Made by a program: the position numbers and the translations under genes. This document shows, in pieces, positions 18,189-26,368 of a DNA stretch of 64,000 nucleotides (its first letter is position 1; the number at the start of each line of letters is the position of its first letter). Source of the stretch: DALYJJ01 sp033763935 (GTDB lineage Bacteria; Acidobacteriota; Terriglobia; Bryobacterales; Bryobacteraceae); NCBI GenBank assembly GCA_033763935.1, contig JANRJO010000088.1, positions 66,190 through 130,189 on the forward strand. The letters run 5' to 3'. The notes under the pieces are model-generated. The model ran no database searches. It was given only the letters and a program-made list of their open reading frames with translations, and was not told the DNA's origin.

Positions 18189-18620
18189 TTAATTCTCCTG
18201 GCCCTGGGCGGCTTTGGCGGTTTCTTCCTGGGCCCGCTTCCAGGCGGCGGCCTCGGCGTTGTTCAGCTCCGCTTTCTTCTTGGACCAGCGGACGATGCCG
18301 AAGGGAGAGGGGCGTTCGAACTTGACGTTGTCGCCGTCCTCGGTGGCCTTGATGTAGGCCGCGGCGGTGGTGCTTTCGGCGGAGGGTTTGAAGGTCATGT
18401 CCTTTTCGGCGACCTTGACGACACCGAAGGGGCTCTCGCGGTAGTACCAGGTTTGGCCGTCCTTATCGGTGTGTTTCCAGAGGCCGGTTTTGACTTGAGT
18501 GGCGCCGGCGGGGACGGTGATCGCCTTACCCGGTTTCGCGGTTTTCGCGGGAGGTTTCGAGGCCGGCGGGGCGGCGCAGAGCGCGAGGGGCAGGAGCAGG
18601 GCAAGGACGATTCGCTTCAT
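18189..18620 (-). CDS. Small secreted protein of the gsp operon with PFG motifs
   Basis: 143 residues from ATG 18620, preceded by AAGAGG; GTG 18638 overlaps the upstream stop but has no site. A signal peptide ends near LCAAP. The mature protein holds two related segments, ESPFGVVKVAEK and PSPFGIVRWSKK, after a WKHTDKDGQTWYYR strand, so it may be an internal duplication. The same PFGxVxxW pattern ends the upstream GspC-like protein. A periplasmic role in the secretion machine is inferred from position between gspC-like and gspD. Confidence 0.7.
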   Translation of the reverse strand: MKRIVLALLLPLALCAAPPASKPPAKTAKPGKAITVPAGATQVKTGLWKHTDKDGQTWYYRESPFGVVKVAEKDMTFKPSAESTTAAAYIKATEDGDNVKFERPSPFGIVRWSKKKAELNNAEAAAWKRAQEETAKAAQGQEN

Positions 18621-18634
18621 GGGATTCCTCTTTC

Positions 18635-19378
18635 TCACCGTTGGGGCTCCCAGCGGCAGACTTTGCCGAAGGGGGTCTCGGAGATGATCTTTTTGTAGCC
18701 GTCGGCGACGGTGCCGGAGGGCGAAGTGTCGCCGGGGACGCAGGGGCGGACCTGGCCTTCCTCGCCGGCCATGGGGGCTGCTTTTACGGTGCCGCCAAGG
18801 ACGCTGGCCGAGGGAGACAGGTTGCTGTTCCCAGGCTGCTGAGGCGCGGGCGCGGTGGCTTGCGGCGGGGGCGCGGCGGCGGCCGCGGCGTCGCCGGGCT
18901 TGGCGGCGATTTCATCGAGCTTGCGGCGTACGGGTTTGCCGTCCCATTCGAACTCAATTTCGGTCTTATTGATTGCGAGGAGCTTAAATTCGCCGATTTG
19001 TTCGCCTAAGCGGTAACCGCGGTGGGGCTGGCCGGGGGCTTCGCCGAGGATAATCGTGGGGCCGCGGCCGAGGTCCATGGCGCCGTAGAAGATGGGGAGG
19101 GCGGGCATGGGTTTGACAGGCGGGGGCTCGATGACGACGACGTCGCTGCGGTCGCGGCTGAAGAGCATTTTCTGGGCGACTTCGAGGTAGGCGCCGGGGG
19201 AGAGGGGCGGCGTAGGCGGATAGGGCGGCAGGGGCGTGACGGCGGTGGGGTTGAGCTTGCGGCCGAAGAGGAGTTGCTCGCGCTCGCGGGCTTCAAACCA
19301 GTTCTGGCGCAGCCGCCAGCCGGCGAGGCCGATCAAGGCGAGCAGGGCGAGATTGACGAGAAGGAGGCGATGCTTCAA
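18635..19378 (-). CDS. GspC/PilP-like inner-membrane secretion protein
   Basis: 247 residues. One N-terminal membrane segment (LLLVNLALLALIGLAGW), a Pro-rich stretch, then a small beta domain (residues ~85-155: PIFYGAMDLGRGPTIILGE, GYRLGEQIGEFKLLAINKTE) that fits the HR domain of GspC or the PilP fold, which contacts the secretin. A low-complexity Ala/Pro linker leads to a C-terminal SETPFGKVCRWEP motif. Overlaps neighbours by four bases on both sides. The assignment as GspC rests on topology, gene order and the HR-like segment, not on strong sequence identity. Confidence 0.65.
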   Translation of the reverse strand: MKHRLLLVNLALLALIGLAGWRLRQNWFEAREREQLLFGRKLNPTAVTPLPPYPPTPPLSPGAYLEVAQKMLFSRDRSDVVVIEPPPVKPMPALPIFYGAMDLGRGPTIILGEAPGQPHRGYRLGEQIGEFKLLAINKTEIEFEWDGKPVRRKLDEIAAKPGDAAAAAAPPPQATAPAPQQPGNSNLSPSASVLGGTVKAAPMAGEEGQVRPCVPGDTSPSGTVADGYKKIISETPFGKVCRWEPQR

Positions 19379-19968
19379 AACGACGAACCTCGCTTCTCCG
19401 GGATGAGCTTGCGCGGGACGATGCCGCTGACGGTCAAGCGGACGGGGACGGTTTTCTCCTTGTTGGTGGCGGCGCCGAGGCGGAGCTCATTGGTGGCGAT
19501 GAGTTCGGGCTGTTCGGTGAGGGCGGCGAGGATATTGATGACCTGATCGATGCGGCAATCGAGGGAGACGGCGACCGCGACTTCGCCGTAGTCGTCGCCG
19601 AGGGGGCGCGGCTGGGAGAGCTCGACGTTCTTGATCTCGACGGGCGGGGCTTGGGCTCGCGCAATGCGGCGCACGACCTGAAGCACCTGGGCTTGGGCCT
19701 GCATGGCGGTTTCGGCGCGGATGAGGCCTTTCTCGCGGAGGTCGAGTTCGGCCATGGCCTGCTTCAGGGTTTCGCGCTTGGCGGGGATGTCGGCGGCCTG
19801 GCGGCGGAGGCGCTGGAGGCGGCGCTCGGCGGAGGCGAGGTCGGCGGTGTCGGCGGCGACTACTTCGGTGGCTTCGCCCGACTGGTTGCGATAGACGAGG
19901 AGGGCGAGGAGCAGCACGACGGGGAGCAGCAGGAGGGCGCGCTTGTTCTTTTCGTAGAAGGCGCTCAT
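19375..19968 (-). CDS. gspM: GspM/PilO-like inner-membrane platform protein
   Basis: 197 residues: a short cytoplasmic N-terminus, one membrane helix (ALLLLPVVLLLALLVY), a coiled coil (~45-90) and a ferredoxin-like C-terminal domain (~100-190). This is the GspM/PilO architecture. It lies directly after gspL and overlaps it by four bases, the usual order in type II secretion loci, where GspL and GspM form the inner-membrane platform around GspE and GspF. Confidence 0.72.
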   Translation of the reverse strand: MSAFYEKNKRALLLLPVVLLLALLVYRNQSGEATEVVAADTADLASAERRLQRLRRQAADIPAKRETLKQAMAELDLREKGLIRAETAMQAQAQVLQVVRRIARAQAPPVEIKNVELSQPRPLGDDYGEVAVAVSLDCRIDQVINILAALTEQPELIATNELRLGAATNKEKTVPVRLTVSGIVPRKLIPEKRGSSF

Positions 19969-21272
19969 CGCTGCGGGATCTCCCGTTGGGACCGGATGCG
20001 GAAGGCTTCCATGGCGCCGACGCGGGCGATGCCGAGGGCGAAGTCGGAGTCCTTGAACAGAGGGGATTCGTCGAGGGTCTTGAGGAGGCCGGCGGCCTGT
20101 TCGGTTTCGCCGGCGAAGAGGACGCCGGTGCGAGTGACCTCGAGCGAACTGAGCCAGGCGGGGGGCGGGATGAGGCGCGTGGCTTCCTTGAGGACCTCCA
20201 TGTCGTCGGCGGAGCGGCGGCGGAACTGGTCGAGCTGGCGGGTGCGGGCGCGAGCCTTGGCGACGGCGCCGTCGAGGGAGGCGGCCTTGCGGACCTGCGG
20301 CTCAAGCTGGGCGACTTCGGCGTTGATGGCCTGGAGGTAGCGGCGGTCCTCCCAGGCGGCCTGGATGCCGAGGGCGGCGAGCATCAGCAGCAGGACGGAC
20401 GCAAGGGCCACCGTGGGGACGTACATCAGGCGGGAACTTGTGCTGCGGCGTTCGGCGGGGAGAAGGTTGAGGCCGAGCGAGAGGCGGGGGCAGGCGGAGA
20501 GGAGGGCGGCGGCGTAGGAGAGCGGGGCTTTGGGGGGCTCGGGGGACTGCGCCGGTGGGAGCAGCGCCAAAGGATCGTGCGCGGCCTCGACGGGCATGCG
20601 GAGTTCGGCGGCGGAGAGGGCGGCGGCGCGGCCCGGGGGGAGATCGAACGTGGCGGAGAAGAGGGGACGTTCGCTCGATTCGCCGTAGACTTCGACTTCG
20701 CCGGTTTCAAGCGGGAGGGTGGCGAGGAGGCCTTGTTCGGGAGGCGTCTTCAGCAAGCGAACGCCGGAGTAGAACGCCGCGGCGCTGAAGCTGAAGTGCG
20801 AGACGCGGACATCGGCTTCGGTGAAGAGTTCGGCGTGGCGCTCGACGACTTCGCGGCGGGCGATGCCGATGAGGACCATGGCGGTGCGGCCGAGGCGCGA
20901 CCAATCGTAGAGGGCTTCGTCTTCGGGCCAGGGGTGGAAGGAGTCGGCCTGGTAGCGAAGGGCGGCGGGGAGATCTTTGTCGGCGACGCCGGGGAAGGGG
21001 GCGAGGCGAACGATGACTTCGTTGCGCGGCACGAGGACGGTGGCGGTGAGGTGGGCGGCGGCGTGTTTGCGGAGGAAGGCGTTGTAGTCGGTGCCCCATT
21101 CGGCGGCGGGGCGCTGGCGGTAGTTGTCGATGGTGGTCTGCGCGAGGAGGCGGACGCCGGAGGGGCGGACGCGCACGACGGTGACGTGGAGGTCGCGGGC
21201 GCCGATTTCGATGCCGACGCCGGAGCCGAAGGAGAGCCACTTACGGAGGGCGGGATCCATTGTCAGGGCCAT
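19965..21272 (-). CDS. gspL: GspL-type platform protein (PilM-like plus PilN-like fusion)
   Basis: 435 residues. Residues ~1-240 are an actin-like PilM/GspL cytoplasmic domain (opening GVGIEIGARDLHVTVVRV; later ADKDLPAALRYQADSFHPWP). A single membrane helix at ~280-305 (VPTVALASVLLLMLAALGI) is followed by a coiled coil and a PilN/GspL periplasmic ferredoxin-like domain. GspL recruits the GspE ATPase to the membrane. The start at 21272 has AGAGG about 7 nt upstream; ATG 21260 is an alternative. It overlaps gspK by 10 bp. Confidence 0.82.
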   Translation of the reverse strand: MALTMDPALRKWLSFGSGVGIEIGARDLHVTVVRVRPSGVRLLAQTTIDNYRQRPAAEWGTDYNAFLRKHAAAHLTATVLVPRNEVIVRLAPFPGVADKDLPAALRYQADSFHPWPEDEALYDWSRLGRTAMVLIGIARREVVERHAELFTEADVRVSHFSFSAAAFYSGVRLLKTPPEQGLLATLPLETGEVEVYGESSERPLFSATFDLPPGRAAALSAAELRMPVEAAHDPLALLPPAQSPEPPKAPLSYAAALLSACPRLSLGLNLLPAERRSTSSRLMYVPTVALASVLLLMLAALGIQAAWEDRRYLQAINAEVAQLEPQVRKAASLDGAVAKARARTRQLDQFRRRSADDMEVLKEATRLIPPPAWLSSLEVTRTGVLFAGETEQAAGLLKTLDESPLFKDSDFALGIARVGAMEAFRIRSQREIPQR

Positions 21273-22258
21273 GCGACGACCTCTGGACCGGGAGTGGCGT
21301 TGTCGTACCAGCGGAGCGTCGTGGGCCCGGATTCCGCGCCTTTGCCGGCGAGTTTAACGACGGCGGAGACGGTGCGGCGGAGGTCGGAGAGCTTACCGTC
21401 GCCGAGGCGGAGGCGGGCGGTGGAGCGCAGGGTCACGAGGGGATAGGTGACGACGGTGAGCCGCTGGAGGGCGGGGCCCATGCGGGCGAAATTGGCGGCT
21501 TCCGGGGGGAGGATGGGGCCGGCGAGGCGGCGGGTCATGATCATGGCGATGGCGTCGGGCGGGATGCCGACGGCGGACATAACGGCGGGCTCAGCGGTAT
21601 TGATGTCGAGCATGCCGAGGCCGGCGCCGTAGACGGTGAGGCAGTCGCGGAGGCCGGGACGCGGGAGGAGGCGGCCTTCGGCGTTGCGTTCGTAGCTGCC
21701 ATGGAAGAGGTCGGGCGTCATACCGCGTAGCAACAGAAGTTCTTCAATCTCTTCGAAGGACGCGTGGCGGGCGCGGAAAGACGGAGTGAGGGACAAATAG
21801 TGGGCGTCGAAGGCGGTGGGGGCGAGGGTGGGGGTACGCCAATCGACGATGGCCTGGGTGATGTCGGCGGCGCGGGCGGGCTCGGCGCCGAGTGCGAGGA
21901 GGAGGCGGAGGAGTTCGTCGGGGCGGGCGCCGTTGACGTTGAGCTTACCGATTTCGGGGATGAGTTCGACGAAGGCTTCGCCGGTGGGGAACTGGAAGCG
22001 GTAGCGGGGAAGGCCGGGGACGTAATAGCGGGGGGAGCCATCGGGGTTGAGGATGCCGCCCCACTGGAAGTAGAGAATGGCGCGGTCGATGCCGGCGGTG
22101 GCGAGGTAGTAGGAGCGGACGCCGTCCTGCGCGGTGGCGGCACGTTCGGTTTCACCGCGAACAGTGGAGGCGACGGCGAAGGCGATGGCGGAGAGGGCGG
22201 CGGCGAGCCAGAGAACGGCGAGGAGGGCGCCTCCTTTGCGGGCGGCTCTAGTCGACAT
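21263..22258 (-). CDS. gspK: Type II secretion minor pseudopilin GspK
   Basis: 331 residues, the right length for GspK. The N-terminus KGGALLAVLWLAAALSAIAF is a prepilin-like leader and hydrophobic helix that lacks the Glu at +5, which is the known exception in GspK. The large globular part contains the helical insert typical of the family (LNVNGARPDELLRLLLALG and a LGMLDINTAEPAVMSAVGI helix-hairpin-helix-like segment). GspK caps the pseudopilus tip with GspI and GspJ. Overlaps gspJ by 11 bp and gspL by 10 bp. Confidence 0.88.
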   Translation of the reverse strand: MSTRAARKGGALLAVLWLAAALSAIAFAVASTVRGETERAATAQDGVRSYYLATAGIDRAILYFQWGGILNPDGSPRYYVPGLPRYRFQFPTGEAFVELIPEIGKLNVNGARPDELLRLLLALGAEPARAADITQAIVDWRTPTLAPTAFDAHYLSLTPSFRARHASFEEIEELLLLRGMTPDLFHGSYERNAEGRLLPRPGLRDCLTVYGAGLGMLDINTAEPAVMSAVGIPPDAIAMIMTRRLAGPILPPEAANFARMGPALQRLTVVTYPLVTLRSTARLRLGDGKLSDLRRTVSAVVKLAGKGAESGPTTLRWYDNATPGPEVVAWP

Positions 22259-22985
22259 AGATCGCCTCGGGGTTGCGCTGGGCGCGGAGGGGGATGGTGA
22301 TGCTGAGCGGGAGGAGGCGGGAGGGGTCGGGCTGAAGCGGCGCGAGTTCGATGCGGACGGCGGTGGGCCATTCGGTGCGGGGCCAGCGGGGGAGCCAGCG
22401 TTCGAAGGGTGGCTGCTGGAGGGGCTCCTGATAAAGGATGCGGGCGGAGGCGAGTCGGTCGGCGAGGACGAAGGATTGCGGGCCGGGCTCGGCGGGGAGC
22501 CAGCGCGGGAGGTACGTGGCGGCTTCGGGGTCGGGGGCGAGGCCGAGGCAAAGGGGCGTCATGGTTTCGGGGCCCGCGTAGGGGAGTTCGTTGACGACGA
22601 GTCGGACGCCTTCCCCTTTCTCGCCGGGGATGACGAGGTATTCGAGGATGCGGGGGCGGCCGCGGCCGGCTTCTTCGAGGGAGTAGCTGGAGACGAAGCG
22701 CATCTGGGTGGGTTCGCCCTGGAAGAAGCGGACGAAGCCGCCGGGGGCGCCGGGGTTTTGGGGGAGGCACTTGGCGCGGACGGGCATGAAGCCGGCCAGT
22801 TGTTGTTCGAGCGCGCGCTGAGCGCCCAGGGCGCGGCGATTGCGGAGGGCGCGGTCATTGGCGCGGTCCATGGCATTGACGCCGACGCGGAGGGCGACGA
22901 GGCCGGCAGCGGAGAGGAGGCTGACCAGGGTGATGGCGATGAGGAGTTCGATCAGGGTGACGCCTTTGGTGCTGGGGGTGGTCAT
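22248..22985 (-). CDS. gspJ: Type II secretion minor pseudopilin GspJ
   Basis: 245 residues. The type IV prepilin cleavage motif reads TKGVTLIELLIAITLVSLL, with Val instead of Phe at +1 and Glu at +5 kept. The rest is a beta-rich minor-pseudopilin domain (QPGPQSFVLADRL-like strands). Assignment as GspJ follows from its size and its position between gspI and gspK. It overlaps gspI by four bases. Confidence 0.8.
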   Translation of the reverse strand: MTTPSTKGVTLIELLIAITLVSLLSAAGLVALRVGVNAMDRANDRALRNRRALGAQRALEQQLAGFMPVRAKCLPQNPGAPGGFVRFFQGEPTQMRFVSSYSLEEAGRGRPRILEYLVIPGEKGEGVRLVVNELPYAGPETMTPLCLGLAPDPEAATYLPRWLPAEPGPQSFVLADRLASARILYQEPLQQPPFERWLPRWPRTEWPTAVRIELAPLQPDPSRLLPLSITIPLRAQRNPEAIYVD

Positions 22986-23419
22986 GGCGTGGCAGTGCCG
23001 AGATCGAGTTCGGTGAGTTTAGTGCGGTGGTAGGCTTCGAGGGTGAAGGTGCGGTCGCGGCCGCTGGTGGATTTGTAGGTGAGTTGGAGTTCGATGCGGT
23101 CGAGGACGGACATGCCGGGGACGACGCGGGGCGGGGCTTCGAAGGGGGTGACGCGGGCGCGCCAGGCGCCTTCGACGCCGTGGGCGGGTTCGAGGGGGCC
23201 GCCGAATTCGACGCCGCGCGGGAGGCGGGCCTGGGTGAGGAGTTCGTCCATTTTGCGGCGGGCGAGGAGGGAGGCGCGGTCGGTATCGGTGAGGCGGGCG
23301 GCGTTGCGGAGGGAGGTGGAGAGGTTGGAGAGGAGGGCGGTGATGGCGATGGCCATGATGAGGGTCGCGACGAGGACTTCGAGGAGGGTGAAGCCTTGAT
23401 GGGCGGGGCGGCGGTTCAT
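22982..23419 (-). CDS. gspI: Type II secretion minor pseudopilin GspI
   Basis: 145 residues with the prepilin motif HQGFTLLEVLVATLIMAIAI (Gly-1, Phe+1, Glu+5). The short globular part (ARRKMDELLTQARLPRGVEF) fits GspI, which starts the tip complex with GspJ and GspK. Four-base overlaps join it to gspH and gspJ. Confidence 0.82.
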   Translation of the reverse strand: MNRRPAHQGFTLLEVLVATLIMAIAITALLSNLSTSLRNAARLTDTDRASLLARRKMDELLTQARLPRGVEFGGPLEPAHGVEGAWRARVTPFEAPPRVVPGMSVLDRIELQLTYKSTSGRDRTFTLEAYHRTKLTELDLGTATP

Positions 23420-23883
23420 AGGCGCTCGACTTGGGGGACGCCGGTGATGGGGTCGAGGCGGACGCGGCGTTTGGAGCCGCGGGCGTTGGAGAGCTCGATG
23501 GCGATGCGGGGCGTGGTGCCGTTGGGGTAGACGAGGAAGCGGCGGGTGTCTTCGTCGGGTTCGGATTGGGCGGGGAGGACGCGGTCAATGGAGACGCCGT
23601 CGGGGAGGGTGAAGGAGCGGGTGAAGCCGGGGAGAGCGCCGCGGAGGGTGACGGTGCGGGCCGCGCGGGCGATTTCGATTTCGACGGCTTCCTGGCGGCG
23701 TTCGGCGCGGTTGAGGGCGCCGTTGAGGAGAGACGCGACGGTATCGCAGGCCTGGGTGAGGCGGAGGGTTTCGAGGCCGGCGGCGACGCTGGGGTAGCTG
23801 ATGCCCGCGAGGAGACCGATGAGGGTCACGACGACGAGCATTTCGAGGAGCGTGATGCCGGCTTCGCGCGGGCGGGGGCGCAT
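23416..23883 (-). CDS. gspH: Type II secretion minor pseudopilin GspH
   Basis: 155 residues. Prepilin motif EAGITLLEMLVVVTLIGLLA (Ile at +1, Glu at +5). A C-terminal beta domain (GALPGFTRSFTLPDGVSID, LDPITGVPQVERL) matches GspH/FimT-type pseudopilins. It overlaps gspG by one base and gspI by four. Confidence 0.82.
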   Translation of the reverse strand: MRPRPREAGITLLEMLVVVTLIGLLAGISYPSVAAGLETLRLTQACDTVASLLNGALNRAERRQEAVEIEIARAARTVTLRGALPGFTRSFTLPDGVSIDRVLPAQSEPDEDTRRFLVYPNGTTPRIAIELSNARGSKRRVRLDPITGVPQVERL

Positions 23884-24317
23884 TACTTCCAGCTCACGAT
23901 GTCTTCGTTGATGCCGGCGCCGCCGGGCTGGCCGTCGGCGCCGAGGCTGATGATGTCGGGCTCGTCGCCGTTATCGCCGGGGAATTTGTAGGTGTACGGG
24001 CGGCCCCAGGGATCGTTGGGGATCTCTTTCGGCATGTACGGGCCGGCCCAGTTGTTAACGTTGGCGGGCTTGACGCGGAGGGCTTGCAGGCCCTGCTCCG
24101 TGGCGGGGAAGACGCCGGTATCGAGCTTGTAGGCGCCGAGGGCGGTCATGAAGGAGTTGATTTGTGCCTTGGCCTGGGTGACGCGGGCGGTGTCACTCTT
24201 CTTGAGCATGCTGGGGGCGACGAGCGCCGCGAAGAGGGCGATGATGGTGACCACCACCAGCATCTCGATGAGGGTGATGCCGGCTTGCGGGCGGGGACGT
24301 CGGGTTCGCTGTTTCAT
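23883..24317 (-). CDS. gspG: Type II secretion major pseudopilin GspG
   Basis: 144 residues. Prepilin motif QAGITLIEMLVVVTIIALFA, with Ile rather than Phe at +1. The body carries the family hallmarks: KLDTGVFPATEQGLQAL, the DPWGRPYTYKFPG segment and the C-terminal Asp-rich Ca-binding loop ISLGADGQPGGAGINEDI. It builds the pseudopilus shaft. A GAAGAAAG site precedes the ATG. It sits nine bases after gspF. The prepilin peptidase GspO is not in the window. Confidence 0.92.
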   Translation of the reverse strand: MKQRTRRPRPQAGITLIEMLVVVTIIALFAALVAPSMLKKSDTARVTQAKAQINSFMTALGAYKLDTGVFPATEQGLQALRVKPANVNNWAGPYMPKEIPNDPWGRPYTYKFPGDNGDEPDIISLGADGQPGGAGINEDIVSWK

Positions 24318-24326
24318 ATCTTTCTT

Positions 24327-25535
24327 CTACACTGCCACGTCGTTGATGCTGGTGATAGCCAGCAGCATGGATAGGATGAGGACGCCGACGAGGACGCCCA
24401 TGACGAGGATGATGAGCGGCTCGAATAGGGAGGTGAAGCGTTTGATGGAGTCGCGGGTTTCGGACTCATAGATGTCGGCCATGCGGGTGAACATCTGGTC
24501 GAGGCGGCCGGTCTCTTCGCCGACGGCGAGCAGGTGGGCGGCGAGGGGCGGGAATTCGCCGGCTCGGCGGACGGGGTTGGCAATGCCTTCGCCGCGCTTG
24601 ACGCCCTGGCTGACGGTTTCGAGGGAGGCGGAGATGCGGCGGTTGTTGAGGATGGCGCGGGAGATGTTGAGGGACTGGACGAGGGGGACGCCGTTGGCGA
24701 TGAGGGTCGCCATGGCGCGGGCGAAGCGGGCGGTTTCGGCTTTGCGGAGAGCGATGCCGAGGAGGGGGATCTTCAGGCGGAAGGTGTCCCACCAGAGGCG
24801 GCCGGCGGTGGTCTGAATGTAGGCGCGGGCTACGATCAGCGCGCCGGCGAGGGCGGCGAAGGCGGCGAGGGAGTAGGTACGGACGATGCGGCTGACCTCG
24901 AGGAGGATCTTGGTGGGGAGGGGCATCGCCATGCGCGAGTCTTCGAAGACGGTGGCGAAGCGGGGGACGACGAAGTTGAGGAGGACGAAGATGGAGCCCA
25001 TGCCGACGAGGGCGAGGAGGGTGGGGTAGACCATCGAGGAGACGATGTAGTTGCGGAGGTCGTCGCGGGTGCGTTCGAATTCGGCGAGGCGCTCGAAGAT
25101 GACGGAGAGGGAGCCGCCGGCTTCCCCGGCGCGCACCATGTTGATGTAGATTTCGCTGAAGTATTCGGGGTGGGAGGCGAGGCTGTCGCCGAGGGATTTG
25201 CCGCCCTTGAGGATGCGGAGGACGTCGAGGACGACGGTGCGGAAGTGGGGGCGGTCGGTGAGTTCGCTGGTGATGGAGAGGGCGCGGTCGAGGGGGACGC
25301 CGGCGTTGAGGAGGGTGGAGATTTCCTGGGTGAAGAACAGGACGTCTTTGCGGCGGCCTCCGCCGAGGGAGGGGAGTCTGAGTTCGAGGCCTTTCTTCTG
25401 CTCGAGGCCGACGTAGACGGGGGTGAGGCCTTGCTTGCGGAGCTCGGCGGCGACGAACTTCTCGGTTTCGGCGGCGAGGGTGCCGGTGCGGACTTTGCCG
25501 TCGGAGGCGACGGCTTTGAAGTAGAAGGTGGTCAC
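24327..25535 (-). CDS. gspF: Type II secretion inner-membrane platform protein GspF
   Basis: 402 residues, GTG start. The N-terminus TFYFKAVASDGKVRTGTL is typical of GspF/PilC, followed by two homologous cytoplasmic four-helix domains (ALSITSELTDRPHFRTVVLD; SLNISRAILNNRRISASLE) and three membrane helices, the last at the C-terminus (PLIILVMGVLVGVLILSML). It couples the GspE motor to pseudopilus assembly. It should follow gspE, but a toxin-antitoxin pair on the opposite strand lies between them, so it may need its own promoter in 25536-25737. Confidence 0.92.
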   Translation of the reverse strand: MTTFYFKAVASDGKVRTGTLAAETEKFVAAELRKQGLTPVYVGLEQKKGLELRLPSLGGGRRKDVLFFTQEISTLLNAGVPLDRALSITSELTDRPHFRTVVLDVLRILKGGKSLGDSLASHPEYFSEIYINMVRAGEAGGSLSVIFERLAEFERTRDDLRNYIVSSMVYPTLLALVGMGSIFVLLNFVVPRFATVFEDSRMAMPLPTKILLEVSRIVRTYSLAAFAALAGALIVARAYIQTTAGRLWWDTFRLKIPLLGIALRKAETARFARAMATLIANGVPLVQSLNISRAILNNRRISASLETVSQGVKRGEGIANPVRRAGEFPPLAAHLLAVGEETGRLDQMFTRMADIYESETRDSIKRFTSLFEPLIILVMGVLVGVLILSMLLAITSINDVAV

Positions 25536-25737
25536 GGGGTTTGCATCAGGATCACGGGCTGCCGCTCCAGAATGAGAGACGCGGTGGAGGGGGAAAAAGT
25601 CGGAGGGGGCGAGGTTTGGGGGGCGGAGGGAACGGAGGGGATGCGATCATGTAAGGAGTTCGGTGCCGTAGGGACGAACTCGGGCCGCTGACAGTGGGCA
25701 CGGGCGAGCGTAGAATGAGAGGCTAACGGGGAACAAA

Positions 25738-25971
25738 ATGACGGCTGCAGGCTTTGACCGCATCACGGTGGATCCGAGGCAGATGAACGGACAGCCATGC
25801 ATCCGAGGGATGCGCCTGACGGTGCGGCGAGTAGTCGAGGCAGTGTCTTTGTATCCGAGCCGGGACGAGCTTTTCCGCGACTATCCGGAGCTTCAGGACG
25901 AAGACGTTCGACAAGCTCTCGAGTTCGCCGCCGCCAACCTGGAAGATATCATCGCCTTCCGGGTGGCATGA
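25738..25971 (+). CDS. DUF433 antitoxin
   Basis: 77 residues. The family signature is clear: GQPCIRGMRLTVRRVVEAV, then ELFRDYPELQDEDVRQALEF, a small DNA-binding antitoxin (VapB-type). Its stop overlaps the toxin's start as ATGA. The pair lies head-on between gspE and gspF, both on the other strand. Confidence 0.85.
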   Translation: MTAAGFDRITVDPRQMNGQPCIRGMRLTVRRVVEAVSLYPSRDELFRDYPELQDEDVRQALEFAAANLEDIIAFRVA

Positions 25972-26342
25972 AGCTCCTTCTGGATCAGGGGCTTCCTCGC
26001 TCAGCGGCAACCCTCCTTCGAGAAGCCGGCATTGAGACGGTTCACGCGGGGGAGTTAGGCATGTCTATGGCTGACGATGAATTAATCATCGAGCACGCGC
26101 GCGAGAACGGACACTGCATTGTGACGCTCGACGCGGACTTCCATGCCTTGATCGCAACGTGCGGTGGCGGCGCCCCCTTAGTGATACGACTCAGAATGCA
26201 GCGATTGAAGGCCCGCGATGCGGCGGACATGATTCAAGCAGTGCTCGAACGAGTCGGGCGGGAACTGAGCGCAGGGTGTTTCGTAACGGTGACGGAGGAG
26301 GCGATCCGAATCCGGAGACTGCCGATCCGTCCCAGTGCGTGA
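25968..26342 (+). CDS. DUF5615 PIN-like toxin
   Basis: 124 residues from ATG 25968. It starts with the PIN-like core MKLLLDQGLPRSAATLLREA and keeps the acidic positions Asp6, ADDE (about residue 36) and TLDADF (about residue 55). The DUF5615 family belongs to the PIN-like nuclease fold and pairs with DUF433 antitoxins. The module appears intact. Ends 26 bp before the convergent gspE stop. Confidence 0.85.
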   Translation: MKLLLDQGLPRSAATLLREAGIETVHAGELGMSMADDELIIEHARENGHCIVTLDADFHALIATCGGGAPLVIRLRMQRLKARDAADMIQAVLERVGRELSAGCFVTVTEEAIRIRRLPIRPSA

Positions 26343-26368
26343 GGACTTCCGACGGCGCGCCTCGAGCG

